Shown: positions 37,393 to 48,185 of the stretch, one piece after another
Layout: every line of letters starts with the position of its first letter
Position numbering within the stretch: the stretch's first letter is position 1
Assembly (NCBI RefSeq): GCF_019278525.1
Contig: NZ_CP058986.1
Location: 3,115,001 to 3,179,000 of the forward strand
Direction: 5' to 3'
Length of the DNA: 64,000 nt
Origin: Polaribacter sp. HaHaR_3_91
Lineage (GTDB): Bacteria; Bacteroidota; Bacteroidia; Flavobacteriales; Flavobacteriaceae
Notes under the pieces: generated by a model
What the model was told of the DNA's origin: nothing
Database searches by the model: none
The model's input: only the letters and a program-made list of their open reading frames with translations
Position numbers and translations under genes: made by a program

Positions 37393-38316
37393 ATGATTCG
37401 TTTTATTACTTACCTCATAATCTTAACCTTAGGAACCTTAACTTCTTCTGCGCAGTTAAAAACTGAAGAAATTTTAATAAAAAATGGAGAAATAGAGCTT
37501 CCAGGAACCTTAACTTTTATAGAAGAAAAAACACCTTTAATAATTTGGATTCATGGTTCTGGCCCCGTAGACAGAAACGGAAATCAGCCTGCACAAAACG
37601 TAAAAGCAAACTATATTAAACAGTTTAGAGATTCCATCAATAAAGAAAATATTGCTTTTTTTAGTTATGATAAAAGAACAGCTAACAAGAATAATAGCAA
37701 GTTATTAGCACATACAAAAATTACAGATTTCACACTAGATGCAGAAAAAGTAATTACACATTTTAAAAATGAAAACCGTTTTTCTAAAATTATTTTAGTT
37801 GGCCACAGTCAAGGTTCATTAATTGCAATGATGGCTGCTAAAGAAGTCGACCAATATATATCTATTGCTGGCTCAGGAGAGCAGATAGATGAAACTATTA
37901 TAAAACAAATTACAAAAAACAATGCTCCTTTAGGTCTTGCGGCCAGGAAACAATTTGACACTTTAAGAGTAAAAGGTAAGATAGAAACTGTTCATCCGTT
38001 TTTAATGAGCATATTTGGCAAACCAAATCAGGCTTTTTTATACGATTGGATGCAGTTGAACCCTAAAATCGAGATTAAAAAATTAAAGATTCCTGTTTTA
38101 ATTATTAATGGAGATAAAGATTTACAAGTAACCATAGAAGATGCTAAAATATTACATGCAGCAAATACTAACTCTAAATTAGTAATTATAGAAAACATGA
38201 ATCATGTTTTAAAAGACATTCAAAAAGAGGAAGATAATATAAAATCTTACTATTCTTCTGAATACCAAATCTCAAATAAACTAATAAAAACCATTAGTTT
38301 ATTTATAAAAAAATAA
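37393..38316 (+). CDS. exported alpha/beta hydrolase
   Basis: The 307-residue protein has a signal peptide (LTLGTLTSSAQ) and an alpha/beta hydrolase fold. The oxyanion segment is IIWIHGSGPVDRNGNQ, the nucleophile elbow GHSQGS (Ser), the acid region LIINGDKDLQV and the catalytic histidine MNHVLK. Substrate unknown; esterase or peptidase activity is possible. Its start lies one base after the previous stop, and the next gene starts one base after its own stop, so it is embedded in the SPFH operon. Confidence 0.88.
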   Translation: MIRFITYLIILTLGTLTSSAQLKTEEILIKNGEIELPGTLTFIEEKTPLIIWIHGSGPVDRNGNQPAQNVKANYIKQFRDSINKENIAFFSYDKRTANKNNSKLLAHTKITDFTLDAEKVITHFKNENRFSKIILVGHSQGSLIAMMAAKEVDQYISIAGSGEQIDETIIKQITKNNAPLGLAARKQFDTLRVKGKIETVHPFLMSIFGKPNQAFLYDWMQLNPKIEIKKLKIPVLIINGDKDLQVTIEDAKILHAANTNSKLVIIENMNHVLKDIQKEEDNIKSYYSSEYQISNKLIKTISLFIKK

Positions 38317-38317
38317 C

Positions 38318-38482
38318 ATGGCAAAGAAAAAAGCATTCGCGTTGCGAGTTAATGAAGACATGATAAAAGCTATTGAAAAATGGGCTGCAGATGAATTTCG
38401 TTCTACAAACGGACAGATAGAATGGATGCTTATGCAAGCACTAAAGGAAGCTAAAAGAGAACCAAAGAAAAAAGAAGAATAA
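38318..38482 (+). CDS. Arc-type ribbon-helix-helix DNA-binding protein
   Basis: A 54-residue ORF: MAKKKAFALRVNEDMIKAIE, then KWAADEFRSTNGQIEWMLMQ and a charged tail. The beta strand FALRVNED, helix A and the S-x-N-x-x-I-x-x-x-L motif (TNGQIEWML) are those of the Arc/MetJ fold. It begins one base after the hydrolase stop. By my recollection, small Arc-type proteins often follow SPFH genes in Flavobacteriaceae. It probably regulates this operon or pairs with the membrane proteins; both are inference. Confidence 0.85.
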   Translation: MAKKKAFALRVNEDMIKAIEKWAADEFRSTNGQIEWMLMQALKEAKREPKKKEE

Positions 38483-38531
38483 ATTAAGCTTATTCCAAGC
38501 AATTAGAAAACAACATAAATTTTAAAAATAG

Positions 38532-38553
38532 ACGCTCAATTTTTATTGAGCGT
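38532..38553 (+). terminator. terminator of the SPFH operon
   Basis: ACGCTCAAT (38532-38540) pairs with ATTGAGCGT (38545-38553) around TTTT, 50 bp after the last gene. The following T-tract is short. Confidence 0.7.
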
Positions 38554-38612
38554 TTAGTATTTTGTATATTGCCTACTTGATTAAAATTTATTTTCTTAGA
38601 TCTAATTAATTT

Positions 38613-39287
38613 ATGAAAAACAAAATACAAATTATCTGTTTAATACTTTACTGTTTTCAAGTAAATGCACAATCTTCCGCTGAAAGCAAATTAGGTACTT
38701 GGTATATGTACAATGGTTCTCATAAACTTACTAAAAATATAAAACTTACAACCAGTGCCCATTTTAGATATTATGAATTAGCAACAGAATATCAACAAGA
38801 AATTTATAGAATAGGACTCAATTATGCTTTTAATGACAAAATTAACGTTACAGGCGGTAGTGTATACTCCATAACAGACAAATCTTATAAAAAGGATGCT
38901 GCAGATTTGTATGAATACCGTTTTTATCAAGATCTAAACATTAAAGATAATTGGAATAAAATTAGGGTAAAACATCGTGTACGGTTAGCCCAAAGATTTA
39001 AAAGAAGAAACGCAACAAATGAGATAGCACATAGAATACGATATGGTTTGTTTTTAAACTATCCTATTTCTAAAAATTGGGAAACCTATACTTTTAGCGA
39101 GCTTTTTATAAAATTTGCAACTAAAGCTTACAGCCAAAATAGAACGGGTGCAGGCATTCTTAAAAAAATCGATGATAATCTAAAACTAAAATTAGGTTAC
39201 TTTTACACAAAATTTTCAAATAGTGACCTTCATCGGTTACAAGTAGGAATTATCTTAAAAACAGACTTTACAAAAAAAACAATTTAA
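38613..39287 (+). CDS. DUF2490 outer-membrane beta-barrel protein
   Basis: The 224-residue protein has a signal peptide ending VNAQ and a run of amphipathic beta strands (LGTWYMYNGSHKL, LTTSAHFRYYELA, RIGLNYAFNDKINVTGG, WETYTFSELFIKF) ending in an aromatic strand (RLQVGIILKTDF), typical of DUF2490 barrels. Role unknown. It lies two bases upstream of the DUF819 transporter-like gene, so the two are co-transcribed. Confidence 0.85.
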   Translation: MKNKIQIICLILYCFQVNAQSSAESKLGTWYMYNGSHKLTKNIKLTTSAHFRYYELATEYQQEIYRIGLNYAFNDKINVTGGSVYSITDKSYKKDAADLYEYRFYQDLNIKDNWNKIRVKHRVRLAQRFKRRNATNEIAHRIRYGLFLNYPISKNWETYTFSELFIKFATKAYSQNRTGAGILKKIDDNLKLKLGYFYTKFSNSDLHRLQVGIILKTDFTKKTI

Positions 39288-39289
39288 AT

Positions 39290-40597
39290 ATGACAACACC
39301 CACTTTTACAAATGATGCAATCGTTTTTGGAATCTTAATGTTATCACTCGGTTTCGTTTTCTATACGGAAAATATAAAAAGTGGTTTCTGGCATAAATTT
39401 TACAAGATTGTACCAGGTTTATTTATGGCATATTTTATTCCTGCTATTTTTACTACTGCTGGCATTATATCCCCAGAATGGGAAACCTTAAATACGGCAG
39501 GTGAAATTGTAACAGGTAAATCGCAATTGTATTATATTTCTAGTCGATTTTTATTACCTGCAGCCTTAGTTTTAATGACATTAAGCATCGATTTAAAGGC
39601 TATTTTTAACCTAGGTTCTAAAGCATTAATAATGTTTTTTACAGGTACTGTAGGTATTATTATTGGAGGACCCATAGCTATTTTGTTAATTTCAATCTTC
39701 TCTCCAGAAACGGTTGGTGGATCTGATTTTGATGCTGTTTGGCGTGGTTTATCTACACTTGCAGGAAGTTGGATTGGTGGTGGAGCAAACCAAACTGCCA
39801 TGTTAGAAATTTATAAATATAACCCTGCAAAATATGGAGGAATGGTGTTTGTAGATATTGTAGTTGCTAATGTTTGGATGGCTATTCTATTAATAGGAAT
39901 TGGTAAAAAAGACAAAATAGACAAATGGTTAGGTGCAGATACTTCTGCCATAGAAGATTTAAAAGATAAAGTTTCTTTATTTGCTAAGAAAGTAAAAAGG
40001 AATCCTTCTGTAACAGACTTTATGATAATTCTTGCCATAGCTTTCGGTACGGTAGGTTTAGGTCATTTTACAGCAGAATATTTAAGTTCTTTTTTCGGTG
40101 AATTAGTTGCTGGTATCGAATCTGAAACTTGGAGAAACATCTTTACTTTCTTAGGTTCTAGTTTCTTTTGGTTGATTAGTATTTCTACAGTTATTGCAGT
40201 TATCTTATCTTTTACAAAAGCAAAAAATTACGAAGGCGCAGGAGCTAGTAAAATTGGAAGTGTATTTATTTACATTTTGGTTGCTACAATTGGTATGAAA
40301 ATGGATTTAGCAATGATTTTTGACAATGTAGGATTAATTGCCATTGGTCTTGTTTGGATGTCTATTCATGCTGGATTATTAGTATTCGTTGCCAAATTAA
40401 TAAAAGCTCCTTATTTCTTTCTAGCACTTGGTAGTCAAGCAAATGTTGGAGGTGCAGCTTCTGCCCCAATTGTAGCGCAAGCATTTCACCCTTCTTTAGC
40501 TACTGTTGGTGTTTTATTAGCTGTTTTTGGATATGCCATAGGAACAATTGGTGCTATTTTATGTACCATTTTAATGGAATTATCAGCAACACTTTAA
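39290..40597 (+). CDS. DUF819-family integral membrane protein
   Basis: The 435-residue protein has roughly a dozen hydrophobic segments and the glycine-rich conserved blocks of DUF819 (RGLSTLAGSWIGGGANQTAM, FALGSQANVGGAASAPIVAQ in spirit), suggestive of paired transport repeats as in sodium-coupled transporters. Substrate is not known. Residues near 145-175 and 375-400 hold the two conserved blocks. It sits between a DUF2490 barrel and a DUF4369 lipoprotein on one transcript. Confidence 0.87.
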   Translation: MTTPTFTNDAIVFGILMLSLGFVFYTENIKSGFWHKFYKIVPGLFMAYFIPAIFTTAGIISPEWETLNTAGEIVTGKSQLYYISSRFLLPAALVLMTLSIDLKAIFNLGSKALIMFFTGTVGIIIGGPIAILLISIFSPETVGGSDFDAVWRGLSTLAGSWIGGGANQTAMLEIYKYNPAKYGGMVFVDIVVANVWMAILLIGIGKKDKIDKWLGADTSAIEDLKDKVSLFAKKVKRNPSVTDFMIILAIAFGTVGLGHFTAEYLSSFFGELVAGIESETWRNIFTFLGSSFFWLISISTVIAVILSFTKAKNYEGAGASKIGSVFIYILVATIGMKMDLAMIFDNVGLIAIGLVWMSIHAGLLVFVAKLIKAPYFFLALGSQANVGGAASAPIVAQAFHPSLATVGVLLAVFGYAIGTIGAILCTILMELSATL

Positions 40598-40636
40598 ATA
40601 AAAATGAGCATATTTGCACACGAAAAATATAGATTT

Positions 40637-41332
40637 ATGAAGAAAATTATTACGCTTTTAGTCCTATCAATTTTAATTACAGCATGTTCTTATAAAAAAG
40701 AAGGAAATATGACTGTGCAAGGGAAAATTAAAGGTCTTAAGAAAGGGACTCTATACCTTCAAAAAATGAAAGATACACTATTAGTATCTGTAGATTCAGT
40801 AAAATTGCTAGGTAGCGATAAATTTACTTTAACGGATAATGTGGAATCTCCTGTATTATATTATTTAACATTTGACGGAAATACAAGTGATAAAAGAATT
40901 TTATTTTTTGGTGAAAAAGGAATTATTACCATTAACGATAATGTAGAAAAGTTTGGATATACTCCAGAAATAACAGGATCTAAAAATCAAGAAATTTTAG
41001 ATAAGTATAATAAAATTAAAAGTAAATTTCAAGATCAGCGATTAGAATTTATCAAAAAAGATTTTGATGCTAAAAAAGCAAACGATCAAGAATTAATTAC
41101 ACAATTAGAAAAAGACTATCAAAATATTTCAAAAAGAAGAGTTTTATTTACTACTAATTTTGCACTTACAAATGCAGACTATGAAGTTGCACCTTATATT
41201 GGTTTAACAGAAATGTATGATGCTAGTCTAAAAATGTTAGATACAGTAAATAATTCTTTATCAGATAAAGTAAAAAACTCTGATTATGGAAAACGTTTTC
41301 AAGAATACTTAATTTCTATCAAGGAAAAATAG
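40637..41332 (+). CDS. DUF4369 domain lipoprotein
   Basis: The start at 40637 (MKKIITLLVLSILITACSYK) gives a 231-residue protein with a proper lipobox (ITAC); an in-frame ATG at 40604 would place 11 hydrophilic residues before the signal and is less likely. The N-terminal half is a DUF4369 domain (VQGKIKGLKKGTLYLQKM, VLYYLTFDGN), and the rest is helical. Here there is no thioredoxin domain, unlike the TlpA-like protein at 7699-9060, which shares this N-terminal region. Role unknown. Confidence 0.82.
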   Translation: MKKIITLLVLSILITACSYKKEGNMTVQGKIKGLKKGTLYLQKMKDTLLVSVDSVKLLGSDKFTLTDNVESPVLYYLTFDGNTSDKRILFFGEKGIITINDNVEKFGYTPEITGSKNQEILDKYNKIKSKFQDQRLEFIKKDFDAKKANDQELITQLEKDYQNISKRRVLFTTNFALTNADYEVAPYIGLTEMYDASLKMLDTVNNSLSDKVKNSDYGKRFQEYLISIKEK

Positions 41333-41360
41333 TTAAAATATTTCTTCTATTAAATAAAAA

Positions 41361-41383
41361 AAAACGAGCAAATTGCTCGTTTT
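41361..41383 (+). terminator. rho-independent terminator
   Basis: AAAACGAGC pairs with GCTCGTTTT around a 5-nt loop, followed by a run of T, 28 bp after the DUF4369 gene. Confidence 0.88.
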
Positions 41384-41491
41384 TTTTATGTTTAAAAAAG
41401 TAAAAAACTAATATTTAATTATTGTCGACACATTTCAAACTTATATAATTAAACTTTATACCACAATTAGAAACAGTTACAAAGTAATGTC

Positions 41492-42406
41492 TTAATCTCT
41501 TATTAAAGGCAATGTAGAACATCTAAGTAACCCTTCTTGCTTCGATATTTCAGAATAAGCAACTTCCTCTACAGTAAAACCATTTTCTCTAAGCCAAGTA
41601 TTTAATCTTGTAAAGTTTTTTTCAGAAATAATAACTTCTTCAGAAATTGAAAAAATATTACTATTCATGTTATACATTTCTTCATTTGTAATTTCAAAAA
41701 CATTTTCCTTTCCAAAGAAATCTACCAACCATTCATATTCTCTTTCTATTAAAAAACCGTTTTTAAAAAGAATAGCCTTGTCTTTTCCTATTGGTTGAAA
41801 ACAGCAATCTAAATGCAACGCATTATCCTTTGCATTGGTATTCGATTTTCTTAACTCAAAAGACTTTACTTTTTTATGAGGAAATAATTCTTGTAGCGCA
41901 ATTACCGCGTCCATATTTGTACGCGCTGTAATATAATCTGCATAATCACTTCCAGAATAGGTACCAACAAAAATATATTCATTCCATGGCATTACATCAC
42001 CACCTTCAACATGACACTCTTTGGGTAAAACAACCACTTTAGAAGGATCTATTTGTGAGATTACTTTATCTATTGCCTTATATTCTTTTTCTCTGTCTGG
42101 TAGAATATTGGCTTCTATAAAAGTATCTTCAATTACAAAAGCAATATCTCTAGCAAATATTTGATTATAATTTTCAATTATATCTGGTCTAAAAACTTGT
42201 ACATTATACTTTTCTAAAATTTCAGCAACTGCTTCCATTTCTAAGTTCATAGCAGATTCTTTAGGATATGTTCCGGCTAGAACATGTTCTATACTTTTAG
42301 GATCATAGCAATCTTCTACCCTTGGCACTCCTCCATTACTTTTCGCAGTTCCTAAGATAACAGCTCTTAATTTAGATGTTTCGTTTTTAATATTTAATTG
42401 TAACAT
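41492..42406 (-). CDS. dimethylarginine dimethylaminohydrolase / amidinotransferase family protein
   Basis: The start at 42406 (MLQLNIKNE) is preferred over one nine codons upstream because the extra residues overlap the gltA terminator and lack similarity to the family. The 304-residue protein has the guanidine-modifying enzyme fold: HVEGGDVMPW (Glu/Asp and substrate site), ALHLDCCFQPI (catalytic His) and, near the end, GLLRCSTLPL with the nucleophilic Cys. Activity on dimethylarginine, arginine or citrulline cannot be told apart. It follows gltA on the same strand after a terminator. Confidence 0.87.
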   Translation of the reverse strand: MLQLNIKNETSKLRAVILGTAKSNGGVPRVEDCYDPKSIEHVLAGTYPKESAMNLEMEAVAEILEKYNVQVFRPDIIENYNQIFARDIAFVIEDTFIEANILPDREKEYKAIDKVISQIDPSKVVVLPKECHVEGGDVMPWNEYIFVGTYSGSDYADYITARTNMDAVIALQELFPHKKVKSFELRKSNTNAKDNALHLDCCFQPIGKDKAILFKNGFLIEREYEWLVDFFGKENVFEITNEEMYNMNSNIFSISEEVIISEKNFTRLNTWLRENGFTVEEVAYSEISKQEGLLRCSTLPLIRD

Positions 42407-42423
42407 ATATAAAGTAGATAAAA

Positions 42424-42448
42424 AAAGCTTCATAAAATATGAAGCTTT
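42424..42448 (-). terminator. terminator after gltA
   Basis: AAAGCTTCATA (42424-42434) pairs with TATGAAGCTTT (42438-42448), with a T-run following in the minus direction, 22 bp after the gltA stop. Confidence 0.85.
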
Positions 42449-42470
42449 GATTTTGTAAATGTAATAAAAT

Positions 42471-43757
42471 TTATCTTTTTTCTATACCTGTAAAAGGTCT
42501 GTAGTTTTCACCTGTATATATTTGACGTGGTCTACCTATTGGCTCTTTGTTAAGGCGCATTTCTTTCCACTGAGCAATCCAACCAGGTAAGCGTCCTAAA
42601 GCAAACATTACTGTAAACATTTCTGTTGGAATCCCCATAGCTCTATATATAATACCAGAATAAAAATCTACATTCGGGTATAATTTTCTTTCAACAAAAT
42701 AAGGATCATTTAAAGCTTCTTGTTCTAAACTTCTTGCGATATCTAAAATAGGATCTTCAACTCCTAAATCATTTAAAACATCATCTGCTGCAGCTTTAAT
42801 AATTTTAGCTCTAGGATCGAAGTTTTTATAAACTCTATGTCCAAATCCCATTAAACGGAAAGGGTCATTTTTATCTTTTGCTTTGGCCATGTACTTTTTA
42901 GTATCACCTCCATCAGCTCTAATTCCTTCTAGCATTTCTAAAACAGCCTGATTTGCTCCACCATGTAATGGTCCCCAAAGTGCAGAAATTCCTGCAGAAA
43001 GAGAAGCAAATAAACCAGCATGAGAAGAACCTACAATTCTTACTGTAGATGTAGAACAGTTTTGCTCATGATCTGCATGTAAAATTAATAATTTATCTAA
43101 TGCATCTTTAACAATAGGGTTAATTACAAAGTCTTCATTTGGTTGCTTAAACATCATAAACATTAAATTCTCTACGTAACCTAAAGATTTTTGTCCATAA
43201 TTTAAGTGCATTCCTTTTTGCTTACGCATAGTCCAAGCCACTAATACTGGAAATTTAGCCATAATACGTACAATAGCGTTGTACATATCTTCTCTAGACT
43301 CAATATTAACTGAAGATGGATTAAATGCAGTTAAAGCACTTGTTAAAGAAGACAATACTCCCATTGGGTGTGCTGTCTTTGGAAATGCTTCTAATATTTT
43401 TCTAACATCATCATCTACTAATGAATGATCTCTAATGTCATTATGAAATTTTTCTAATTCTGCCTTTGTAGGTAAATTACCAAATATTAATGCATAAGAT
43501 ACTTCTAAAAAATCTGCTTTTTCAGCTAATTCTTCAATAGAATAGCCTCTATAACGTAAAATACCTTTTTCTCCATCTAAGAAAGTAATAGCACTTTCAC
43601 ATGAACCTGTGTTCTTATAACCTGGATCTATAGTTATAATTCCATTGGTTGCACCTCTTAAGGTTTTAATATCTATGGCTACTTCATTTTCTGTACCCTT
43701 TACAAGTGGAAACTCATAAGTTTTATCTCCAATCTGTAATTTAGCTGTATCTGACAT
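42471..43757 (-). CDS. gltA: citrate synthase
   Basis: The 428-residue hexameric-type citrate synthase condenses acetyl-CoA and oxaloacetate at the entry to the TCA cycle. The N-terminal beta domain (IDPGYKNTGSCESAITFLDGE) marks the Gram-negative type. The catalytic residues are in LHADHEQNCSTSTVR, WGPLHGGANQAVLEML and FGHRVYKNFDPRA. Full length. A possible -7 box TAAATTTG (43807-43800) lies 43-50 bp upstream. Confidence 0.97.
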   Translation of the reverse strand: MSDTAKLQIGDKTYEFPLVKGTENEVAIDIKTLRGATNGIITIDPGYKNTGSCESAITFLDGEKGILRYRGYSIEELAEKADFLEVSYALIFGNLPTKAELEKFHNDIRDHSLVDDDVRKILEAFPKTAHPMGVLSSLTSALTAFNPSSVNIESREDMYNAIVRIMAKFPVLVAWTMRKQKGMHLNYGQKSLGYVENLMFMMFKQPNEDFVINPIVKDALDKLLILHADHEQNCSTSTVRIVGSSHAGLFASLSAGISALWGPLHGGANQAVLEMLEGIRADGGDTKKYMAKAKDKNDPFRLMGFGHRVYKNFDPRAKIIKAAADDVLNDLGVEDPILDIARSLEQEALNDPYFVERKLYPNVDFYSGIIYRAMGIPTEMFTVMFALGRLPGWIAQWKEMRLNKEPIGRPRQIYTGENYRPFTGIEKR

Positions 43758-43886
43758 TTACTGATGATTTTTTAGTATTGTTAAGTTTGACGAAGATACC
43801 AAATTTAATAGTATTTTAAAAGGGTGCACTAATAGATTTTAAGAATTTTAAAATAAAGGTAACTTATGTAAGAATAATGCAAAAAA

Positions 43887-43910
43887 AACCTCATAATTTC
43901 TTATGAGGTT
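43887..43910 (-). terminator. terminator after enolase
   Basis: AACCTCATAA (43887-43896) and TTATGAGGTT (43901-43910) form a 10-bp stem with a 4-nt loop and eight T residues follow in the minus direction. Confidence 0.9.
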
Positions 43911-43934
43911 ATAATCTATTTAAAAAAGTTACTC

Positions 43935-45236
<1,302 letters not shown>

Positions 45237-45278
45237 TTAATTAATTTATGTCTTTTATTTATACTGCTAATTTACAAA

Positions 45279-45302
45279 AAACCACTCATAAATGAGTGGT
45301 TT
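45279..45302 (-). terminator. terminator after carA
   Basis: A perfect hairpin (ACCACTCAT at 45281-45289 with ATGAGTGGT at 45292-45300, extended by A-T pairs) is followed by T residues in the minus direction, between carA and eno. Confidence 0.88.
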
Positions 45303-45351
45303 TAAATAGTTACTTACGAAAACGTTTTCAGATGAAATAAATTAACAAATG

Positions 45352-46470
45352 TTAACTTATCACTGCTTTAGCCTTGGTAATATTTTCTATAAATTGATCG
45401 AATAAATACTCAGAATCGTGTGGTCCTGGGCTAGCTTCTGGATGGTATTGTACAGAAAAAACATTCTTTTCTTTCATACGAATTCCTGCAACAGTATGAT
45501 CATTTAAATGAACATGTGTAATTTCTACATTTTCATTAGATTCCGTTTCTTCTCTATTGATAGCAAAACCATGATTTTGTGAAGTGATTTCACCCTTACC
45601 TGTCAACAAGTTTTTTACAGGATGATTAATTCCTCTATGACCATTGTGCATTTTATAAGTAGAAATTCCATTAGCCAAAGCAATTACTTGATGTCCTAAA
45701 CAGATACCAAATAACGGTAAATTTCTTTCTATAATTTCTTTAGCTACTTCTTGTGCTTCAATCAATGGTTCTGGATCTCCAGGCCCATTAGAAATAAAAT
45801 AACCATCAGGATTAAAATCTAATAAATCTTCAAACTTAGCATTGTAAGGAAACACTTTTATGTAAGCTCCTCTTTTTGCTAAATTTCTTAAAATATTCTT
45901 TTTAATACCAATGTCTAAGGCAGATATTTTAATCTCAGCATTTTCATCACCAACAAAATAAGGTTCTTTTGTAGACACTTTAGAAGCCAACTCTAAACCT
46001 TCCATACTAGGTACTGCCGCTAATTGCTTTTTTAAAGCATCAATATTATCTACATCAGTAGAAATAATAGCATTCATAGCTCCATTATCTCTAATATACG
46101 CCACTAAAGCTCTAGTATCAACATCTGAAATAGCTACAAGATTGTGTTTAGTAAACCAATCTTTTAAATTACCATTAGAATCTACTCTAGAATGCGTAAA
46201 ACTAAAATTTCTACAAATTAAACCTGATATTTTTATTCCATCAGATTCAACTTCGTTGTCATTTACCCCATAATTACCAATATGTGCATTTGTTGCAACC
46301 ATTAATTGACCAAAATAAGAGGGGTCAGTAAAAATTTCTTGATAGCCAGTCATACCTGTATTAAAACAAATTTCTCCGGTAGACGTTCCTTCTATTCCTA
46401 CGGATTTACCATAAAAAATTGTTCCATCTGCTAATAAAACAAGCGCTTTTTTTCGTGTTTGATATTTCAT
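45352..46470 (-). CDS. carA: carbamoyl-phosphate synthase small subunit
   Basis: The 372-residue glutamine amidotransferase subunit supplies ammonia for carbamoyl phosphate, used in pyrimidine and arginine synthesis. The N-terminal CarA domain (LADGTIFYGKSVGIEG, FNTGMTGYQEIFTDPSY) is followed by a class I amidotransferase domain with the nucleophile in GICLGHQVIAL and the His/Glu pair in YHPEASPGPHDSEYLF. The large subunit gene carB is not nearby. It follows rplQ after a terminator and a -7 box that abut each other. Confidence 0.96.
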   Translation of the reverse strand: MKYQTRKKALVLLADGTIFYGKSVGIEGTSTGEICFNTGMTGYQEIFTDPSYFGQLMVATNAHIGNYGVNDNEVESDGIKISGLICRNFSFTHSRVDSNGNLKDWFTKHNLVAISDVDTRALVAYIRDNGAMNAIISTDVDNIDALKKQLAAVPSMEGLELASKVSTKEPYFVGDENAEIKISALDIGIKKNILRNLAKRGAYIKVFPYNAKFEDLLDFNPDGYFISNGPGDPEPLIEAQEVAKEIIERNLPLFGICLGHQVIALANGISTYKMHNGHRGINHPVKNLLTGKGEITSQNHGFAINREETESNENVEITHVHLNDHTVAGIRMKEKNVFSVQYHPEASPGPHDSEYLFDQFIENITKAKAVIS

Positions 46471-46494
46471 TGATAGTTGTTGTGTTTCTTAATG

Positions 46495-46502
46495 CAAAAA
46501 TA
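46495..46502 (-). promoter_or_regulatory. -7 box of carA next to the rplQ terminator
   Basis: TATTTTTG on the minus strand matches TAnnTTTG, 25-32 nt upstream of the carA start. Its upstream side overlaps the T-tract of the rplQ terminator, so the -33 region falls within the terminator's 3' arm. Confidence 0.5.
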
Positions 46503-46507
46503 TAAAA

Positions 46508-46539
46508 AAAAGGGATAAACGTAAACGCTTATCCCTTTT
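46508..46539 (-). terminator. terminator of the ribosomal protein operon
   Basis: AAAAGGGATAA (46508-46518) pairs with TTATCCCTTTT (46529-46539); inside, one mismatch and two G-C pairs close a TAAA loop. A run of T follows in the minus direction, 26 bp after rplQ. Confidence 0.9.
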
Positions 46540-46564
46540 ATATAATTTAAAAAATTTTCATTTT

Positions 46565-47038
46565 TTATTCTTCAGATTTTTCTTCTGTTGCTGTTCCTTC
46601 TACTTGTGGAGCATCTGCTTTTTTGCTTCTTCCTCTACGTGTAGTTTTCTTAGCTTTTTTACCATTAGGATTGTAAATTTCGTTGTAATCAACTAATTCA
46701 ACCATTGCCATAGGAGCATTATCCCCTTGACGATTTCCTAACTTAATAATACGAAGATAACCTCCTGGTCTATCTGCTACTTTTACAGAGATTTCTTTAA
46801 ATAATTCTGTAACTGCATATTTATCACGTAAGTGAGAAAATACAACACGTCTGTTGTGAGTAGTATCACTTTTAGACTTTGTTATTAATGGTTCTGCAAA
46901 AACTCTTAATGCTTTTGCTTTAGCCACTGTAGTGTTAATACGTTTATGTTCTATTAAAGAACATGTCATATTAGCTAACATTGCCTTTCTGTGTGAAGTA
47001 GTTCTTCCTAAATGATTATGCTTTTTTCCGTGTCTCAT
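46565..47038 (-). CDS. rplQ: 50S ribosomal protein L17
   Basis: The 157-residue protein starts [17 protein letters not shown], the invariant L17 N-terminus, and has the core [16 protein letters not shown] and [21 protein letters not shown] Lys-rich then acidic C-terminal extension ([20 protein letters not shown]) is common in Bacteroidota. It is the last gene of the long ribosomal operon, 60 bp after rpoA, and is followed by a strong terminator. Confidence 0.97.
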   Translation of the reverse strand: MRHGKKHNHLGRTTSHRKAMLANMTCSLIEHKRINTTVAKAKALRVFAEPLITKSKSDTTHNRRVVFSHLRDKYAVTELFKEISVKVADRPGGYLRIIKLGNRQGDNAPMAMVELVDYNEIYNPNGKKAKKTTRRGRSKKADAPQVEGTATEEKSEE

Positions 47039-47098
47039 GACCTTTGTTTTATAATTTCATCTTGCATCAACTCGTTATGAGGAGCAAATTATGAAAAA

Positions 47099-48091
47099 TT
47101 AATCTCTATCTAATTTGTATTTTGTTAAATCCATACCGAAACTTAAACCTTTAACAATCACTAATTCTTCTAGTTCTGTTAATGATTTTTTACCAAAGTT
47201 TCTAAACTTCATTAAATCACTTTTGTTAAAAGAAACTAAATCTCCTAATGTATCTACTTCTGCAGCCTTTAAACAGTTTAAAGCTCTAACAGATAAATCC
47301 ATGTCGATTAATCTAGTTTTTAATAACTGACGCATGTGTAATGACTCCTCATCATACGTTTCTGTTTGTGCAATTTCATCTGCCTCTAAAGTGATACGCT
47401 CATCAGAGAATAACATAAAGTGGTGGATTAATATTTTTGCAGCCTCAGTTAATGCATCTTTAGGATTGATTGATCCATCAGTATCGATATCGAAAACTAA
47501 TTTTTCATAATCCGTTTTTTGCTCTACACGAAAATTTTCGATTGCATACTTTACATTCTTAATCGGTGTGTAGATAGAATCTGTAAAGATTGTTCCTATT
47601 GGTGCTGAAGCTTTTTTATTCTCTTCTGCTGGTACAAATCCTCTACCTTTTTCTATAGTAATTTCTGCATTTAACTTTACAGATTTATCCATGTTACAGA
47701 TTACTAAATCTGGATTCAATACTTGAAAACCAGAGATAAATTTCTGTAAGTCTCCTGCAGTAAACTGCTCTTGACCAGATAATGAAATAGATACAGTTTC
47801 TCTATCTGTTTCTTCTATTTGTTTCTTAAAACGAACTTGTTTTAAGTTTAAAATAATTTCTGTAACGTCTTCTACAACCCCAGATACAGTAGAAAATTCA
47901 TGCTCTACACCATCAATTCTTAATGATGTAATTGCAAATCCCTCTAAAGAAGATAAAAGAACTCTTCTTAAAGCGTTTCCTATTGTTAAACCAAAACCTG
48001 GTTCTAAAGGTCTAAACTCAAATCTACCTGTAAAATCAGTAGATTCAATCATAATAACCTTATCTGGTTTTTGAAAATTTAAAATTGCCAT
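47099..48091 (-). CDS. rpoA: DNA-directed RNA polymerase subunit alpha
   Basis: The 330-residue alpha subunit has the N-terminal assembly domain ([33 protein letters not shown]) and the C-terminal DNA-binding domain ([37 protein letters not shown]) joined by a linker near residues 235-250. It lies between rpsD and rplQ in the order usual for bacteria. No anomalies. Confidence 0.98.
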   Translation of the reverse strand: MAILNFQKPDKVIMIESTDFTGRFEFRPLEPGFGLTIGNALRRVLLSSLEGFAITSLRIDGVEHEFSTVSGVVEDVTEIILNLKQVRFKKQIEETDRETVSISLSGQEQFTAGDLQKFISGFQVLNPDLVICNMDKSVKLNAEITIEKGRGFVPAEENKKASAPIGTIFTDSIYTPIKNVKYAIENFRVEQKTDYEKLVFDIDTDGSINPKDALTEAAKILIHHFMLFSDERITLEADEIAQTETYDEESLHMRQLLKTRLIDMDLSVRALNCLKAAEVDTLGDLVSFNKSDLMKFRNFGKKSLTELEELVIVKGLSFGMDLTKYKLDRD

Positions 48092-48185
48092 TTTTCTTCG
48101 TTTTAATTGTTATCCGGTTGCGCGGTTTATAAATGTGAAGAAATATTTATAAACCCTTTGGCCGAATTTCAATGTGTTTAATTTA

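Noticed and set aside
43800..43807. Promoter -7 box TAAATTTG for gltA as a firm feature
   Set aside because: The -7 match is good, but there is no TTG at a suitable distance and a second candidate (TATCTTCG) lies beside it, so I mention it only in the gene entry.
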